A DNA stretch of 52,960 nucleotides from Cristatella mucedo (GCA_009760855.2 WPIO01000415.1:1-52960), one strand, 5' to 3'; positions 22,940 through 34,687 are shown, counted from the stretch's first letter. Made by a program: numbers and translations. The notes: generated from the letters alone by a model not told the origin.

Positions 22940-24310
22940 ACCGTTGATCACGACCGTTTAACGTTTTAGCGAAATCCGTTGACCAATGGCGTTGCTTGCC
23001 GCTATCTGGGCAGGCTCGCGGCAAGAGCGCTCTCTAACTTGCCGCCGCCGAGTCGGCACTTTGTCCCTTGTACCTGAGCGGCGCTCTCTTATCATCAGAT
23101 AACCTTTATCCAGGCAACGTAGGCGCGTCCAGGCAACGCTTCAGCTACGGCGTAGCTCACGCCCTTTGCGGTATTCTCCCGCGGAGAGCGGCGGCGGCTG
23201 CTGCTGCTGCGTCAGCTCTAATGGAGATGTGGGTCGCAGAGTGAACTCGCTAAGTTACGACCGCCGCTGACAATTCGACCGTTCTTTCTTTACGTCACAT
23301 GCAGAGTGCCTGGACAGAGTTCTCTGGGGGTACAATACAAATCTATTATTACGATTACAGTCAGCCCCGATTTCGAAATAGATAGGTACCGGCAAACCTT
23401 TTTTAAAGTCAAATTTTCGTAAGCCGAGGGAGGTAAGCGACAGTCCTCAGCACCCACAGTGCATAGCTATCAGACATCGTTTCCTCCCTATGATTTTCGG
23501 CCTTGTCCAATAAACTGAAAGCGCGAGGATTTCGAAAGTTTTCTTGGATACATTTCGATATTTGATTGTTTTGCGTGACCGTGGCCGAGTTCGTACCGGC
23601 GAATTTTCGTAAGTTTAACCCTTGTAAGTCGGGGGCTGACTGTATTATTATCATTAGTATTAGTATTAATAGCGAGCGCCGCGCTACCAAGGCGTCGGCT
23701 CAGCCAATCGCGACTAAGATGGCTGGGAGGCGAGTGGATCACGAGCGCATCGAGGCTGCTGTCCACGTGACCTGCAGGAAGCGACCCGAGAGCTGTGTTC
23801 GTCGCCAGACGGGAAAGTGTCGTCATAAATATATTCGACCGAGGAGTCGACGAGGAAGCTGTCGATCTCTCTTGCGCTCGCTCGAACGCGAGTCGTAGCC
23901 TAACCAACGCCCGGCGGAGCTCTCGCCAAGACCGCGGCATAAGGCGACACGGTCGGCTTCGGTCGACCCGCTCTAATCTAATCTAGCGCGGGGGCACTCA
24001 TCCGGCGCTGTCTCCGCTCCAGCGCCGCCAGCCGGACGCGCGAGTCCGCTGGACGTGCGCACGTCTGCGTCGTCGCGTGATTGCCTAAAGTTGTGCCCGA
24101 GCGGCGGGCCGCCGCCGCCAGCGCACAGTGGCGGCCAGGCCAGGCGTGGCGGCCATTGCCGCCGGGGGGATTTTCTCTAGACGACTCTGGTTGAGCGTAT
24201 TCTTGGACGGACGACGCGGTTATCTGACGCCGCGAGTTCTGCCGACGGCAGACGAGCGAGCGGAGCCGTCGGGTGCTGCTCTATATTGACATTTGGCGGC
24301 GGCGTGCATT
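22940..24310. promoter_or_regulatory. GC/CpG-rich block, candidate CpG-island-like promoter
   Basis: Relative to its surroundings this region is strikingly rich in GC and CG dinucleotides, especially 22,980-23,260 and 23,660-24,310, with runs such as GCCGCCGCCGAG and GGCGGCCATTGCCGCC. A CCAAT at 23,703 is followed within 20 bases by AAGATGGCTGG, which resembles a YY1-type initiator. A short frame from that ATG (23,719) reads MAGRRVDHERIEAAVHV, without recognisable domain. I cannot identify a downstream gene. It may be a promoter, a decayed one, or just a GC-rich repeat. Confidence 0.3.
23358..23642. mobile_element. Pogo/mariner-like MITE with TA target-site duplication
   Basis: The left end reads CAGTCAGCCCCGATTTCG, preceded by TA (23,356-23,357). 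The right end is the inverted CAGTCAGCCCCCGACTTAC, followed by TA (23,643-23,644). The terminal inverted repeats match over about 17 bases with one indel. Subterminal GTACCGGCRAA and AATTTTCGTAAG also recur at both ends. The element is 285 bp with no transposase. TA duplication plus CAGT termini is typical of Tc1/mariner-pogo non-autonomous elements. Confidence 0.82.
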
Positions 24311-24684
24311 GTCAGCCTATTTGCATCTTCGGAGATAAAGCGAATAGAACGGCGTGCGGGTTTCTGCAGGTGCGCATCAAAGTCCGGGGCACGTGATTTT
24401 GAAGGCTGTCGGTGCTAAAGATATAGCGATGAAACGAGCGTCTGAAAATACGCGGTCGGTAGTTCTTGATGCCTATGCTAAACAGGTGGTGAAGCCGAGC
24501 TTCAACACCTGGCCCCCCTCCCCCCGGTATTTTGCCCTGACGCATGATGCTCGTCTTTAATGACCGAGGTCACGGGGTCGAGCTAGGGGCGGAGCCAGAG
24601 TTTCCCGGTTGGGGGCGAGGTACACTGCTCCGGCCCCTTGGGCCTGGAGAACTGTGCTATAGGATGCAGGTGCTTCCCCTGCCT
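24311..24684. other. Unassigned stretch
   Basis: No domain recognised. Overlapping frames at 24,312-24,560 on both strands look like chance frames in GC-rich DNA. Confidence 0.35.
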
Positions 24685-24960
24685 ATGTAATGTATTACAG
24701 TCTGTAACTCCACAAAATCCTAAAGACCATGTGGGTGTTACGCAGGAGAGTTTTGTATAGCGCACTCACAGCCTAAGCGGCTTTCGGTACGCATTCGGTT
24801 AGCCAACAGACTTCGTCTCACGCAGCAAAGATCGAGTGGGAAGCATAGCAGAGTCAGGAGAGCAGTTGAGGTAGTGAGTAGCATAGAAGTAGCAGCTCAG
24901 GACCACTGAAAAGCATGCGCCATAGTCGGCAGTAGGAGAGTAGTTGTCGTTGCCTATGGC
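24685..24960 (-). mobile_element. LINE family B 3' end
   Basis: The minus strand reads NDNYSPTADYGACFSVVLSC and LNCSPDSAMLPTRSLLRETK, which is the family B C-terminus, followed by the 3' UTR with TCTGTAACTCCACAAAA and the terminal TAATGTATT pentamers. Confidence 0.78.
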
Positions 24961-26111
24961 GGCGGTAATCGCACCTGGCTCCACTCCGCGCTCAAAGCGC
25001 GTTAAAACTGCTGCATGCTAGCGCAAGCTATTTATTGAGATATAAGAGGCTCAATAATCGCGGCTCGTTAATTATAGCTGCTTACAATTAATTACGTGAC
25101 AACTCGTGGTTAAGCAGCGTAAAAGCCACAACCAAGTCAAGTGGGTGGTCAGTTGCGCTCAAGCTGTTGAGAAGCAGAGCTTTATATCTCGGTCGGCTAC
25201 TCGAGGGGCTGCACTCTATTATAGGTACGAGAGTTTTACTCTGGCCATGGCTGGCACTGACTGCCTACAAACCTCCATCGCAGGCAAATGTACTTCTATA
25301 CGCTGTTGAAAGGACTTTTCATAATAAGCTATGAGCGCAATTTGTTGCAACCACGTTCCACTATTGCCTGCATAACTGCGTGCATTGTTGCGGCACCGGC
25401 AAGTCGTTATGCCTATTTCTCATAAAGTTTTGTGGATCTTTGCGACGTTCCATTGTGTGCAGGCTACCATCGACCATTTCTAATGTTGACAACGTGCCTG
25501 CTACCTCTAACCATGTTGTACTTGTTGACACGTAGATATTACCACCTACCTTTGATGATCGAGCTTCCTTTATAGCGTATTCAAAGTTCCTAGAAAGAAA
25601 TTGAGCTCTCTCAGGGTGCTATACAAATGTATTACTATTAACCAAGTTTCAGAAGCTCAAAGCGTCATCGGCATTCGTCCCACCTTGACCGAGACTAGTA
25701 TAGTTACGGCAGCGATTGCCGCCCAATTCTCTCGTGACGCAGAGGCTGCTACACTTACACTTACACTTACACTTACACTTACGACTTACGATGGTTCTAC
25801 TTACAAGAATTCGGAGATGCAAACTCTGCCACGGTTACGGAAAAAATGAAAAGATAAATGTATCCAAGAATACTTTCAAAATCTACGCGTGGTCAATAGA
25901 TCCTCTGTGACTTCCAAAGGAATTGCCTGCCGATTAGTCGACGGCCGCTGTGAATTGACGGTACGTTGTACGGCACGTGATGGCATTGCGACGTCATTTG
26001 TTCCTCTCTCAGCGGGCTGGGAGCGAACCTCTCAAACGCGGCGGCCTCGCTGCAGAACGTTATGGAATGCTCCGAAACGATGAGGAGCTACGACTTGATC
26101 GGCGAACTCAA
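24961..26111. other. Mostly unassigned, with a LINE/SINE-type tail and a TTACAC hexamer run
   Basis: At 25,588-25,640 the CCTAGAAAGAAATTGAG, CTCTCTCAGGGTGCTATAC and ATGTATTACTATTA elements form a plus-strand family A-type tail without a body. At 25,750-25,790 there are about five copies of the hexamer CTTACA. No coding region is recognised. Confidence 0.5.
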
Positions 26112-27484
26112 CCGTTGCATTAGTTGCCTTGTTGTCCGGCTTAGGACGGTTTAGAGCTCTCTGGTTTGAGCTACTACATTTAATAGCCGCTGTTGGCCGA
26201 GCCTTAGAATTATCGCCTCTGATTTCTACTGACGCTATAATTGCTTCTTACAAATCATTAATTATTATCAATTATCTCTTCTTATTAATTATTAACTTCC
26301 TGGAAAAAGATAGCCTAAAAAAAACTCTGCAGTTGATCGCACCCGCTTTACGCTAGAATGTGAAGAGCGAATTTACCGCGGCTGATGCGAGTGAATAGCC
26401 ACTCAGCTGGGCGTGTGAAGCAGTAGAGGCTAACCTGAGCGGTTTCGCCATAGGTGCTGTTTTGTTCTATTTAATCTGACACAGCACTGTTTAGGCTGTA
26501 CGCAGCTATCTATGATATCTACGTCGGCATCCAGCTCTACCACGCCAAGAGGACTAATCGTTTGTCAAGCAGCGTTTCATAGCAGACTTTCCCGCACGCC
26601 GAGACCGACCATCTTCCAAGCAACGGCGTCTACCCGCAACAGATTAAAGAATAATTGATGGCCGATTTAGTCCCGCCCACAACTCTGGCTCAAATGCCTG
26701 ACAGAATACGCGATTCCCCGAGAAGCTGCCCGGCAAACGCTCGCAGAAATTTAGCTCCGCCGTCAAATTCATTATTGTAGGTGAGTAGGGTTGGACATGA
26801 GCAGGAAAATGTTGGAGCCAATCCAGTTTTGCAGAGCAGTGCCGTGCCGAGCAGTGCCTTCACAGCAGTAGCGGTTGCTGCCAACAGCTTGCAAAAGGGG
26901 AAAAAGTAGTGCCGACTGGCCCGAAACCCGAAAGAAGTAGTGCCGACTTAATCCTGAAAAAGTAGTGCCGACTGGATCGACAAGCGAGCTAGGTCGAAAG
27001 GAGGCAACAGTGCCACAGGTCTCCCGACTCAGCTATGCTTCTCAGCCTTCTTTGATTTTTGTTTCGTAATACGAAGTCTGTTGGCTACCGAATACGTACT
27101 GAATGCTGCTTAGGTTGGGAGTGTGCTACACAAAACTCTCCTGTTGATCAATCACAGTCTTTGTGGAACTACAGACCAAGATACTTAAAGAGTGGTCTTC
27201 GTGGTTATCGCATAGTGAACATGCATTCAGCAGAGCAGCTGCTGCAACACTCGCCAGGATGGTTATAGGTTCGATTACCGCTAAATATAGTGACTCACTG
27301 CAGCGATCGATTGTGAGTGAGCTGGACGGCCCGAGAAGACGCTGAATGTTTACTCTAGCCGGGCTTAATTCGTGGGGTAGGACTACCCAATTTAAAAATC
27401 CTTGCAGAAGCATCCAAGAAGGCGCATAAAAAGCACAGAAAAATATACAGGCATGTAAATATATATATATATATAATACATATA

Positions 27485-28345
27485 TAGCACTACATCTGCC
27501 AGCATTCGTCCGATTGAATCAGCTCGAAATCTATGTCCCATGTTCCAAAGTGACCTCTCGTTAGACGACCTCATCAAACTCCACAATGAAGTCTGTCTAC
27601 TTTCAGGTACATGACATTGCAAAAATTTGGGCTTGTTTAGATGGGGATACCACATCTAAGTTGGTCGATCCATTTGTGACATCCTGCCTTGACTTCTGTT
27701 ACTCACTGCTTGGTGGCCAACCGGCATGTGCAATCAGGTGCTTTGAGCTGGTGCAAAACTCAGCAGCTACACTTGTCTGTCGTGAGCATCTCACTTGCCT
27801 TATCATACCACTTCTCGCCGACCTGCACAGGCTGCCGGTCAAGCAATAGATTGATTTCAAAGTTTTGTCACTCACTTTTAGGTCCCTTCATTCTTAGGCT
27901 CCAGCCTACCTATCACATCTACTCCCCCACCAGGCTAAGCATCGAACCACCCACTTTTCGGAATCAAGCAGTTTACCAATACCTCGTACAAACCTCAAAT
28001 CCTTTGGAGATTGCTCATTTAGTTCGTATGCTTCCAAAGCCTGGAACTCACTGCCTACTTGCATCAGAACATCCCCAGAATTGACCACATTTATAAAGAA
28101 CACAACTATTTATGACTGCATTTAGTGGGTCCCTGCGATTCGGCTTTTTATGTGCATAGGCGTGCTGACACTGTTGCATGCTGCCTCTAATCACACTTGC
28201 CTGTTGACCTAGGCATGTCACCCCTGATCATGTCATTCATTTACCAATCATGATATTACTCACCATTCGATCGTGTTTCCTTTGCAGCAAATTTAAAGCG
28301 CCTAGAAAGATTTGAGTTATCTGGGGGTGCTTTATCAAGTGTAAA
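27485..28345 (+). pseudogene. LINE family A ORF2 C-terminal fragment and 3' tail (block D copy 2)
   Basis: The frame KSVYFQVHDIAKIWACLDGD continues to CLDFCYSLLGGQPACAIRCF and ELVQNSAATLVCREHL, then LIIPLLADLHRLPVKQ and a TAG. Further on, HLVRMLPKPGTHCLLASEH appears in another frame. The hairpin tail lies at 28,290-28,335. It matches the copy in block D copy 1 indel for indel in most places, so both descend from a single insertion that predates the duplication. Confidence 0.8.
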
Positions 28346-29029
28346 ATAATGGTAATACCTACCGTATCTAACAGTAAGATCACCAAGAGCCAGTGTAAAG
28401 TGATGGCTTCCAACTGCACAGTTGGCCCAGAAACTGCATGCTTATGTTAATACCTTCGTGCAACATACAATCAATTACTTGTATAGTCATTCACAGAGTT
28501 AAAAAACCGGCATCATGTCGATACGGAAAAAATTCAGCTGTATTGACTAGTTTCATTTGGTTCGATAGAGAAAACAGATACACAGAGTGCCACTTAAACT
28601 TTGAATTGAATAGGGGAGAGAGACCACTGTGCAGACATTGCAATGCATACTTTACACTGAATTGACATTCACTGCGTCAGGCATCATGAAACAAATGCAC
28701 GGCTGATTGGCTGGTATTACTTTGGGTGTTCAGGTTTCTTGAGTCCTGCAGCAGGCAATCTCTTTGAGCCCTCTGCAAGCAGTGATGGTGGCCTTAAGGC
28801 TCTTCTGCTGGTATGAACATGAGGCGGTATCAGCATCAGCTGACCGGTGCTTTCAGCTCAGCCGGCTTTACTTCGGCTCTCGTGTAGCCTTCGTTCGGCA
28901 AGCGACTAAAGCAGCTTGCAGTGGGCCACTCAATTGCATTCAAGTGGCCATGATGACATCCGCCGGTCATCCACTGCTGGGAAGCACGACATGAAGGAGT
29001 ACGATGCTAGCAGCACGTACGGCAGCATG

Positions 29030-29240
29030 AGCATCATGAGCAGCTGGACACCAGTGAGACAGAGTAACAGACATGACCATGTCACTACAGCGTGAGTGTC
29101 AGCGAGCTGAGCAGCTGGACACCAGTGAGACGGAGCAACAGACACGACCATGTTATTGCAGAGCACGTACGGTGCGAGCGTCAGTGAGCTGAGCTGCTGG
29201 ATATCAGCGAGACGAAGCAACAGACACGACGACCATGTCA
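29030..29240. repeat. Minisatellite, about 70-75 bp unit, three units
   Basis: Three units with the shared core AGCTGGACACCAGTGAGAC and AACAGACACGACCATGT. The paralogous locus at 20,620-20,770 has two. Confidence 0.65.
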
Positions 29241-30051
29241 CTGCAGTGCAGTCACTGCAGGACTAACGAGCTGCTGTAGGAGTGCTTCACTCACGGCTCG
29301 GCCTGCTGCTTAGACACAGGGTACTGCTGCCACTGCAGCAGAGGCCGTGGTTCGAGGACAGACGTATCGAAGTGCTGCAGTCACATCACTGCAGGTTATC
29401 TGTGTTCGGTGACCTGTTCGCTGTGACCGAGGGTCCAGGCTATCCGTATTCGCTTGCCTCAGTGGCACCTGTCCCTTCACCCCGGGGGAGGGGGGCGCTG
29501 CACACGTGACGATGGCCAGCCGCAGGTGTCTGGCTCTTGGATCGTTGAGCTGAGCAAAGTGACTAGATGCTGCTGCAAGCTCTAGGAGTCAGAGAGCTCG
29601 GCGACATCGGCCATCATCATCACTGCTAGCTCGCGTACGACAAAGCTCGGCGAGACGGCAGACAGCTGTACGTGGTGGACAGCACGAGCCACAGGGGACA
29701 CAAGTTGAGCCATGGAAGAAGGCAGCACCGAAAGCTCTGTGCAGCTCCAGCAGGACGCCGGGTGGTGCTACACCTAGCCGTGCCACTGAGATGTAACCTT
29801 AAAACACTGAACACTGAAAACAACCGAAAACACTGAAAAGTAACCGGGAAGGGGTAGGAGACCGCGAGGGGGAGGTTAAGATGGAGGGGTGGGGGAGGAA
29901 GAAGCAATGGCGGACCAAACACCGACAAGCGAGAATGAGAAAACTTCCAATGGATCTAATTTACATGCGGAGCTTCAAATATAGATCATAGGGGTATTTA
30001 GAAAAATCAATAAAAATTGGCATCGCCGACAGCAGGGGCAGCTTATTAAGA

Positions 30052-30190
30052 GCTGGTTCGGTACAGTGGTCATGGTGCTCGCCCGGACCAAGGTCTGGCA
30101 GAGGTAGTGGGCTCGAATTCCGAGGCATGTATGAAGCGCCTGAATAGAGATAAAGTTCTCTTAGGGCGACATACAAATGAATTGTATATA
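30052..30190 (+). mobile_element. tRNA-derived SINE family 1
   Basis: Box A-like AGTGGTCATGGTGCTCGCC is followed about 40 bases later by box B-like GGGCTCGAATTCC. The 3' tail reads AAGCGCCTGAATAGAGATAA followed by GTTCTCTTAGGGCG, a hairpin of the LINE family A type, then ATACAAATGAATTGTA. Similar copies lie at 31,688 and, inverted, at 44,422. Confidence 0.82.
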
Positions 30191-31687
30191 ATTATATTGG
30201 ATATATTCAAATTCCTCGAGGGGATAATGACGAGTAAGGGTTAAGAAATCTGATGAAAAAATCAAAGCAAGAGGGACAACGTCATAAAATTAAAACTGGT
30301 GTTTGCTAAGGCTAGACTCGGTGAATAGCCAAAAAAAAATTAACCGTCATAGTGTCCTGCCGGCACTGCGAGTCGTTGCAGTGCAGAGCCTGCCAGGCAG
30401 GCTGTGTCTGGCTCTAACGAGGCAGACTGGCAAGTCCCGATGTTCCATGCTCAGCTTAGAGAAGCAGGCAGTTCCACTGGCACGTCATTCAAAATAATCG
30501 AGCCAGCGACCAGCAGCTGCCACAGCTGTGTCCCGGGCATCACATGCCTGAGGTGAGGCCCCGGGTGCAGCACCCGATAAGGCGGCTGCAGCTTTCGGAC
30601 GATGCAATCTGACCGCAAGCGGCCATGTTGCCTACGGATGGGCACGAAGAAAAAAGACCCACACACAAAAATGGGACAAACAGCATCCGACAGAGTGGAG
30701 GCGGCTTGACTGGTGACGAAGATTAAAAGCCGAGGAAACTGCTGAGGCACAATTTGAATGACTTGCTGTCAACTCATACGTACAGGGAGGGGGTGCGACC
30801 CAAAGCAGAGGCAGGATGGTCGCAGGGTGGCTACCACAGAATTTCTCTACAGACCTCGTGCCACCACAAAAAAGGATCGCACAAGCAGTCCCCAGCAGCA
30901 AAAGCAGAATTTGCATGGCCCGTTGTCATGCTGAAGCACCTTCGCTGTGGCGATCGGGCAGGCCCGAGCACAGACACGCAGTGTCGCCAGAACGTCACTT
31001 GACTGCGATGGTGGACGGCAGCATCTTGTCCACGGAAACCGCTGTCGGAAGTCAAAAGTATCGAGCATCGTCGCAGCACCGTGGATCGACAGTCTCGAAG
31101 GAGCCGACAAGTTCCACTAAGAGAGAAACAAGCTCGGACACTGCAAATAGGAATCATAAGCAATGCACGAAACCTTACTAAACGGATTGATGGAAGTCGA
31201 CGGCGACAGCAGCAGTTCGGCTTTCCTGCTTTGTCCAGGCACTGATTAAGTTTGTGTTAGCTGTAGTTCGATTGCATGCGGGCTGGTACAGCTCCTTTCC
31301 TCAAAAGCTGGTGGGAGCATCCCCGAGAGGGGATTGTGCACAGCTGTGTTCAGCTTCTAATGAGGCATTGACACAGGCAGATAACCCAGTGGTGAACAAA
31401 TGGTGGATTCACCATCGGGGTCGGCTAAGGGACAACCAGCGTCGAGGAGGGAGTCGAGGGAGAGTAGGGACCGGGGGGGGAGCCGTGTGCTCTTCGGTTC
31501 CATGCTTGGTAATAAACTGTCCGAGTTAGGCATCGGCTGGCTCTCAACTGATGGGCGAACCAAACGACATTAGCTACATCTAGATAGCTCAAACTGTAAG
31601 AGATTGTGTAAGCTGTTTATACATACATGATAGAAGATAGCAATATTAGCAGCGAATAACAGAATCATGAAACAGATGATCAGATCA
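30191..31687. other. Unassigned stretch
   Basis: Several overlapping frames of 60-121 codons occur on both strands (for example 30,816-31,181 plus and 30,831-31,163 minus). They overlap each other, lack recognisable domains and show no splice-bounded structure that I can defend. A G-rich run is at 31,470-31,482. Confidence 0.35.
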
Positions 31688-31822
31688 GGTTTGGTCCAGT
31701 GGTTAAGGTGCTCGCCACGACCAAGGTCTGGCTAAGGTTGTGGGCTCGAGCCCCGAGGCATATGTTACCCGCCTGAATAGAGATTAAATTCTCTTGGGGC
31801 ACAAAGCAAATGAATATTTTTT
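31688..31822 (+). mobile_element. tRNA-derived SINE family 1
   Basis: Box A region TGGTCCAGTGGTTAAGGTG and box B GGGCTCGAGCCCC are both well preserved. The tail is CGCCTGAATAGAGATTAAA, then TTCTCTTGGGGC, then CAAATGAATATTTTTTGTA. This is the best-preserved family 1 copy. Confidence 0.87.
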
Positions 31823-32929
31823 GTATACTACATATCAAAATATATTACATTTTCCAATATTGGAAAAACTGTAGGTGTCGTTGCACTTAAATTGAGAGAT
31901 TAAGTTGGGTAAGGTTTAACAATGGTTTGGAGTGTGGTTGAGCAGTTCCATGCTGTTAAGGAGTGCAGGTACATCTTGCAGCCACATCTTCAAAGCTAGA
32001 CACAGTTTTGACATGCAGATTTATACCCACGGAAGCTAAATCATTCAAATGTATGGAAATGAAACGACAGCATACATTAAAGTTATAACTTCCTTCGAAG
32101 CCACCATAGCATGGCTAATATAAGCAGGCACGAAGGACGAATGGAGAACATTAGAGGCAGGCCCTATAGGCTGGACATTGCCGAAATGATGTTTGTTTAA
32201 TCAATGCCTCAAACTCCCTAACAAGGAGAACAGACGGAATCAAACAGAACGAAAGTCGATATTTTAAGCACAGATGGGGCTCTGTTGGTATATCTAATGA
32301 GGGACTCTCCCTATTCCTTTTCCACCTCTCTCAGGTTACTTTTAATGAGCCGGTTGGGGAAATGCCCAGCAGATGCATTGCCTAATGGGCTATCTTGGCA
32401 ATTTTCCGGAAGTTACTACTGCACCAAAAACAAAGTAGCGAATCAAAATCCAGGTTCTGGCATCAGGCTCAGCCTGATATGGTGAGGGGGCCGGCAGCAA
32501 TTCCTTACAGCCGCTCGACCCAGCTAGTCCGAGTGTGGCAGGATGGCCGAAGCTAAGGGTCAGTTAGCTCCCTGCTATACCTACAAGCAGTCAGCTTACT
32601 GTGCACCCAGCAGAACACAGTTACTGCCACGGTTATTGCTAATCTTAAGTCCCTGATGGTGAGCATCATGCATTCGGTTTGTTTATGTCTTGTTCGTTAT
32701 ATTCCGTGTTTATGTCTTGTCAGAGAACCAAATCTCTTTCTAGGCGATGGCTCAATTAGGACGGCTTATGAGTAGGTTTAATCGGTCAGCCGTGATGGCA
32801 CACTCTGTAGGCGGTTGCTTTTCACGACCTTGGTCCCGATGTCTTAAAGGCTTTTCTGTTGCTACACAAAAGTGGCTGTTAAATCAGCTACCATTAAATT
32901 TAATTTAATCTATCAGGAGTATTTTAGCA
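31823..32929. other. Mostly unassigned, with a SINE family 2 scrap at 32,795-32,880
   Basis: GGCGGTTGCTTTTCACGACC at 32,810 matches the SINE family 2 copy at 42,565, but the box B part is lost. No gene recognised elsewhere in this stretch. Confidence 0.45.
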
Positions 32930-34200
32930 ATTACATGATTATGCCAAAGGATTGCAGCAGTACCATATAAACCATAGCTGGAGGAGCCGAATACATGGCC
33001 AGGTTATTTAGCTTTGGATCCAAGTATCGCTACAGGTTCTCCACGTGGCGCGGCAGTGGTGGCGACGGCGGCGGCACGTCAGACTCGAGCGATGGATTGG
33101 GAGTTCTGCAGCTCGGCAGTGGCAGCCTGCTTCTTCTTTTCGCCGCTTCGCACTGCTTCCGTTTCTCCCGAATCTCTATCTCCCGCAATGCTGCGTTTTA
33201 GTCGCCACGGCCAAAGCGGCGAATGCTGTCGGTGGAGCATGGTTCGGTAAAAACGAGCTCTAGTCGCGTCACCTGCAGCAGCTGCTAAGTCCTTTGAACC
33301 GATCGGCTGCCTGTCGGGAAACTTCGTTCGATGGATAAAGCTCCCGGCTAAGCCAAAAAGCTTGCAGCAATCGCCCACTCGTCAAGGATCGTGGTGTAGC
33401 CATTACATCATTATGCCGAAAGATTGCATCACTACCAAATAAACCATAACGGGAGGAGCCGACTACATTGCCAGCTTTGGTGGACAGCAGCATGAGTTGC
33501 CAGCCGGCAACTTCGTTCAATATGGCAGCTAGCTAGCCGCTCGAGGCCGCCTGAGCTAAGCCAAAGTAGCTCCCACTGAGGGGTCGGCAATCACCCACTT
33601 TCGGGTTTGGAAGCAAGGGAGGGCTGGAGCCGGATTGGTGTGCCGTTGTGCCCAACCATCTACCCAAAGTTCAGGGGTCAAGCCTAAGCCAGAGCCTCAT
33701 CCTCTGCCTCAGTGCTTGTGAGTGTGTTCACGTGTGTGTGAGTGTTGTTGTAATGTTTCTCTCGCTTCTTCTTTTCGCCGCTTCGCGCTGCTTCCGTTTC
33801 TCCCGAATCTCTATCCCGGCCCAGCGGCAATGCTGTGAGCGAAAACGAGCTAGTCGCCACGCCCGAATGCGTCCTGATCCGAGCCGCCTGTCGGCGGCTC
33901 GTGGGTAAAGCTCCAGCTTAAAAAGCGTGCAGCCGCTCGTCTTCGTCGTCATCGCGTTGCAGCGGCAGGACTAAGCCAGCTTTGGTGGACAGCAGCTTGG
34001 GTTGCCAGCCGACAACTTCGTTCGATGTGGCAGCTAGCTAGGTGCTCGAGGCCGCCTGAGCTAAGCCAAAGAAGCTCAAACTGAGGAGGCAGCAATGACC
34101 CAGTTCCGGGTTTGCGAGCAAGAGAGGGCTGGAGCCGACTTGGTGTGCCGTTGTTCCCAACTATCCCAATGCTCAGGGGTCAAGCCTAAGCCAGAGTTTC
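32930..34200. repeat. Degenerate local duplication of a 400-570 bp unit
   Basis: The segment CGCTTCGCACTGCTTCCG and TTTCTCCCGAATCTCTATC at 33,140 recurs at 33,780. CCAGCTTTGGTGGACAGCAG at 33,470 recurs at 33,973 and stays aligned for about 230 bases to GGGGTCAAGCCTAAGCCAGA (33,672 and 34,174). A shorter piece (TAAACCATA, GGAGGAGCCGA) is found at 32,965 and 33,435. Non-coding as far as I can see. Confidence 0.75.
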
Positions 34201-34600
34201 AGCTTACCATCACCGGCTCATATGCACCTTTGAACTTCCACAGTGCCATTAGCTAGTTTATCCAGTAGGAAGCCGTGCTACCCTTTATGGCTCCTCCCTC
34301 TTCCGCCCACTTCGTATTCCCGTAGCCTCGGCCCAGCGTTTGTCCACCGTTGGACCGCACCATGCAGAGTTGCTGCGAAGTGAAAAATAAAAGCAGTACC
34401 CAAAGCAACAGCTTATTGCTGGCCCGGTAGTCGTGGTTACGCACCAGCACGAGCGCTGCATGTGGAGCGAACCGGTTCGGCAAGAGTTTTAGCTAGGCGA
34501 ATTTCCAAAGTATAATAAACCCACCTCATGTATGCGATCGCTAGCGATGGTCCCAACCCTGAAGGCAGACCGCTTCAGCACCCCAAGATACGAGGGTACT
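34201..34600. other. Unassigned stretch
   Basis: A 76-codon minus-strand frame at 34,253-34,483 contains a hydrophobic run (LLLWVLLLFF) but is not otherwise recognisable. Confidence 0.35.
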
Positions 34601-34601
34601 A

Positions 34602-34687
34602 GGACCAAATGTCCCGGACATAATGTCCCTGACTAAATGTGTCAGGACAAAATGTCCTCATACAAAAACGTCCCGGACAAAATGTCC
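34602..34687. repeat. Array of palindromic 13-mers, probable MULE terminal region
   Basis: Six units spaced 14-16 bases apart, each built on the palindrome GGACAAAATGTCC. Clear copies start at 34,602 (GGACCAAATGTCC), 34,616 (GGACATAATGTCC), 34,645 and 34,675, with degenerate copies at about 34,631 and 34,661. The array lies about 500 bases upstream of the FLYWCH-MULE coding remnant in the same orientation. It may be one terminal repeat of that element. A matching array on the other side was not found. Confidence 0.7.

Larger units (their letters stand above)
26112..29963. repeat. Large duplicated block D, copy 2
   Basis: Collinear with 17,693-22,105 in the same orientation, at an offset of about 8.4 kb. 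It carries the same nested LINE B end (27,010-27,180), LINE A body (27,485-28,345), tRNA-like scrap (28,733-28,800) and G-rich terminus. It lacks the 670-base segment near 21,310-21,985 of copy 1 and has one more minisatellite unit. Confidence 0.85.

Noticed and set aside
23488-23940. 150-codon minus-strand frame in the CpG-rich block
   Set aside because: It runs through the MITE edge and GC-rich non-coding sequence. Arg/Ser/Leu richness is typical of chance frames in CpG-rich DNA.
30816-31181. 121-codon plus-strand frame with overlapping 110-codon minus-strand frame
   Set aside because: Mutually overlapping frames without any domain suggest low stop-codon frequency rather than a gene.
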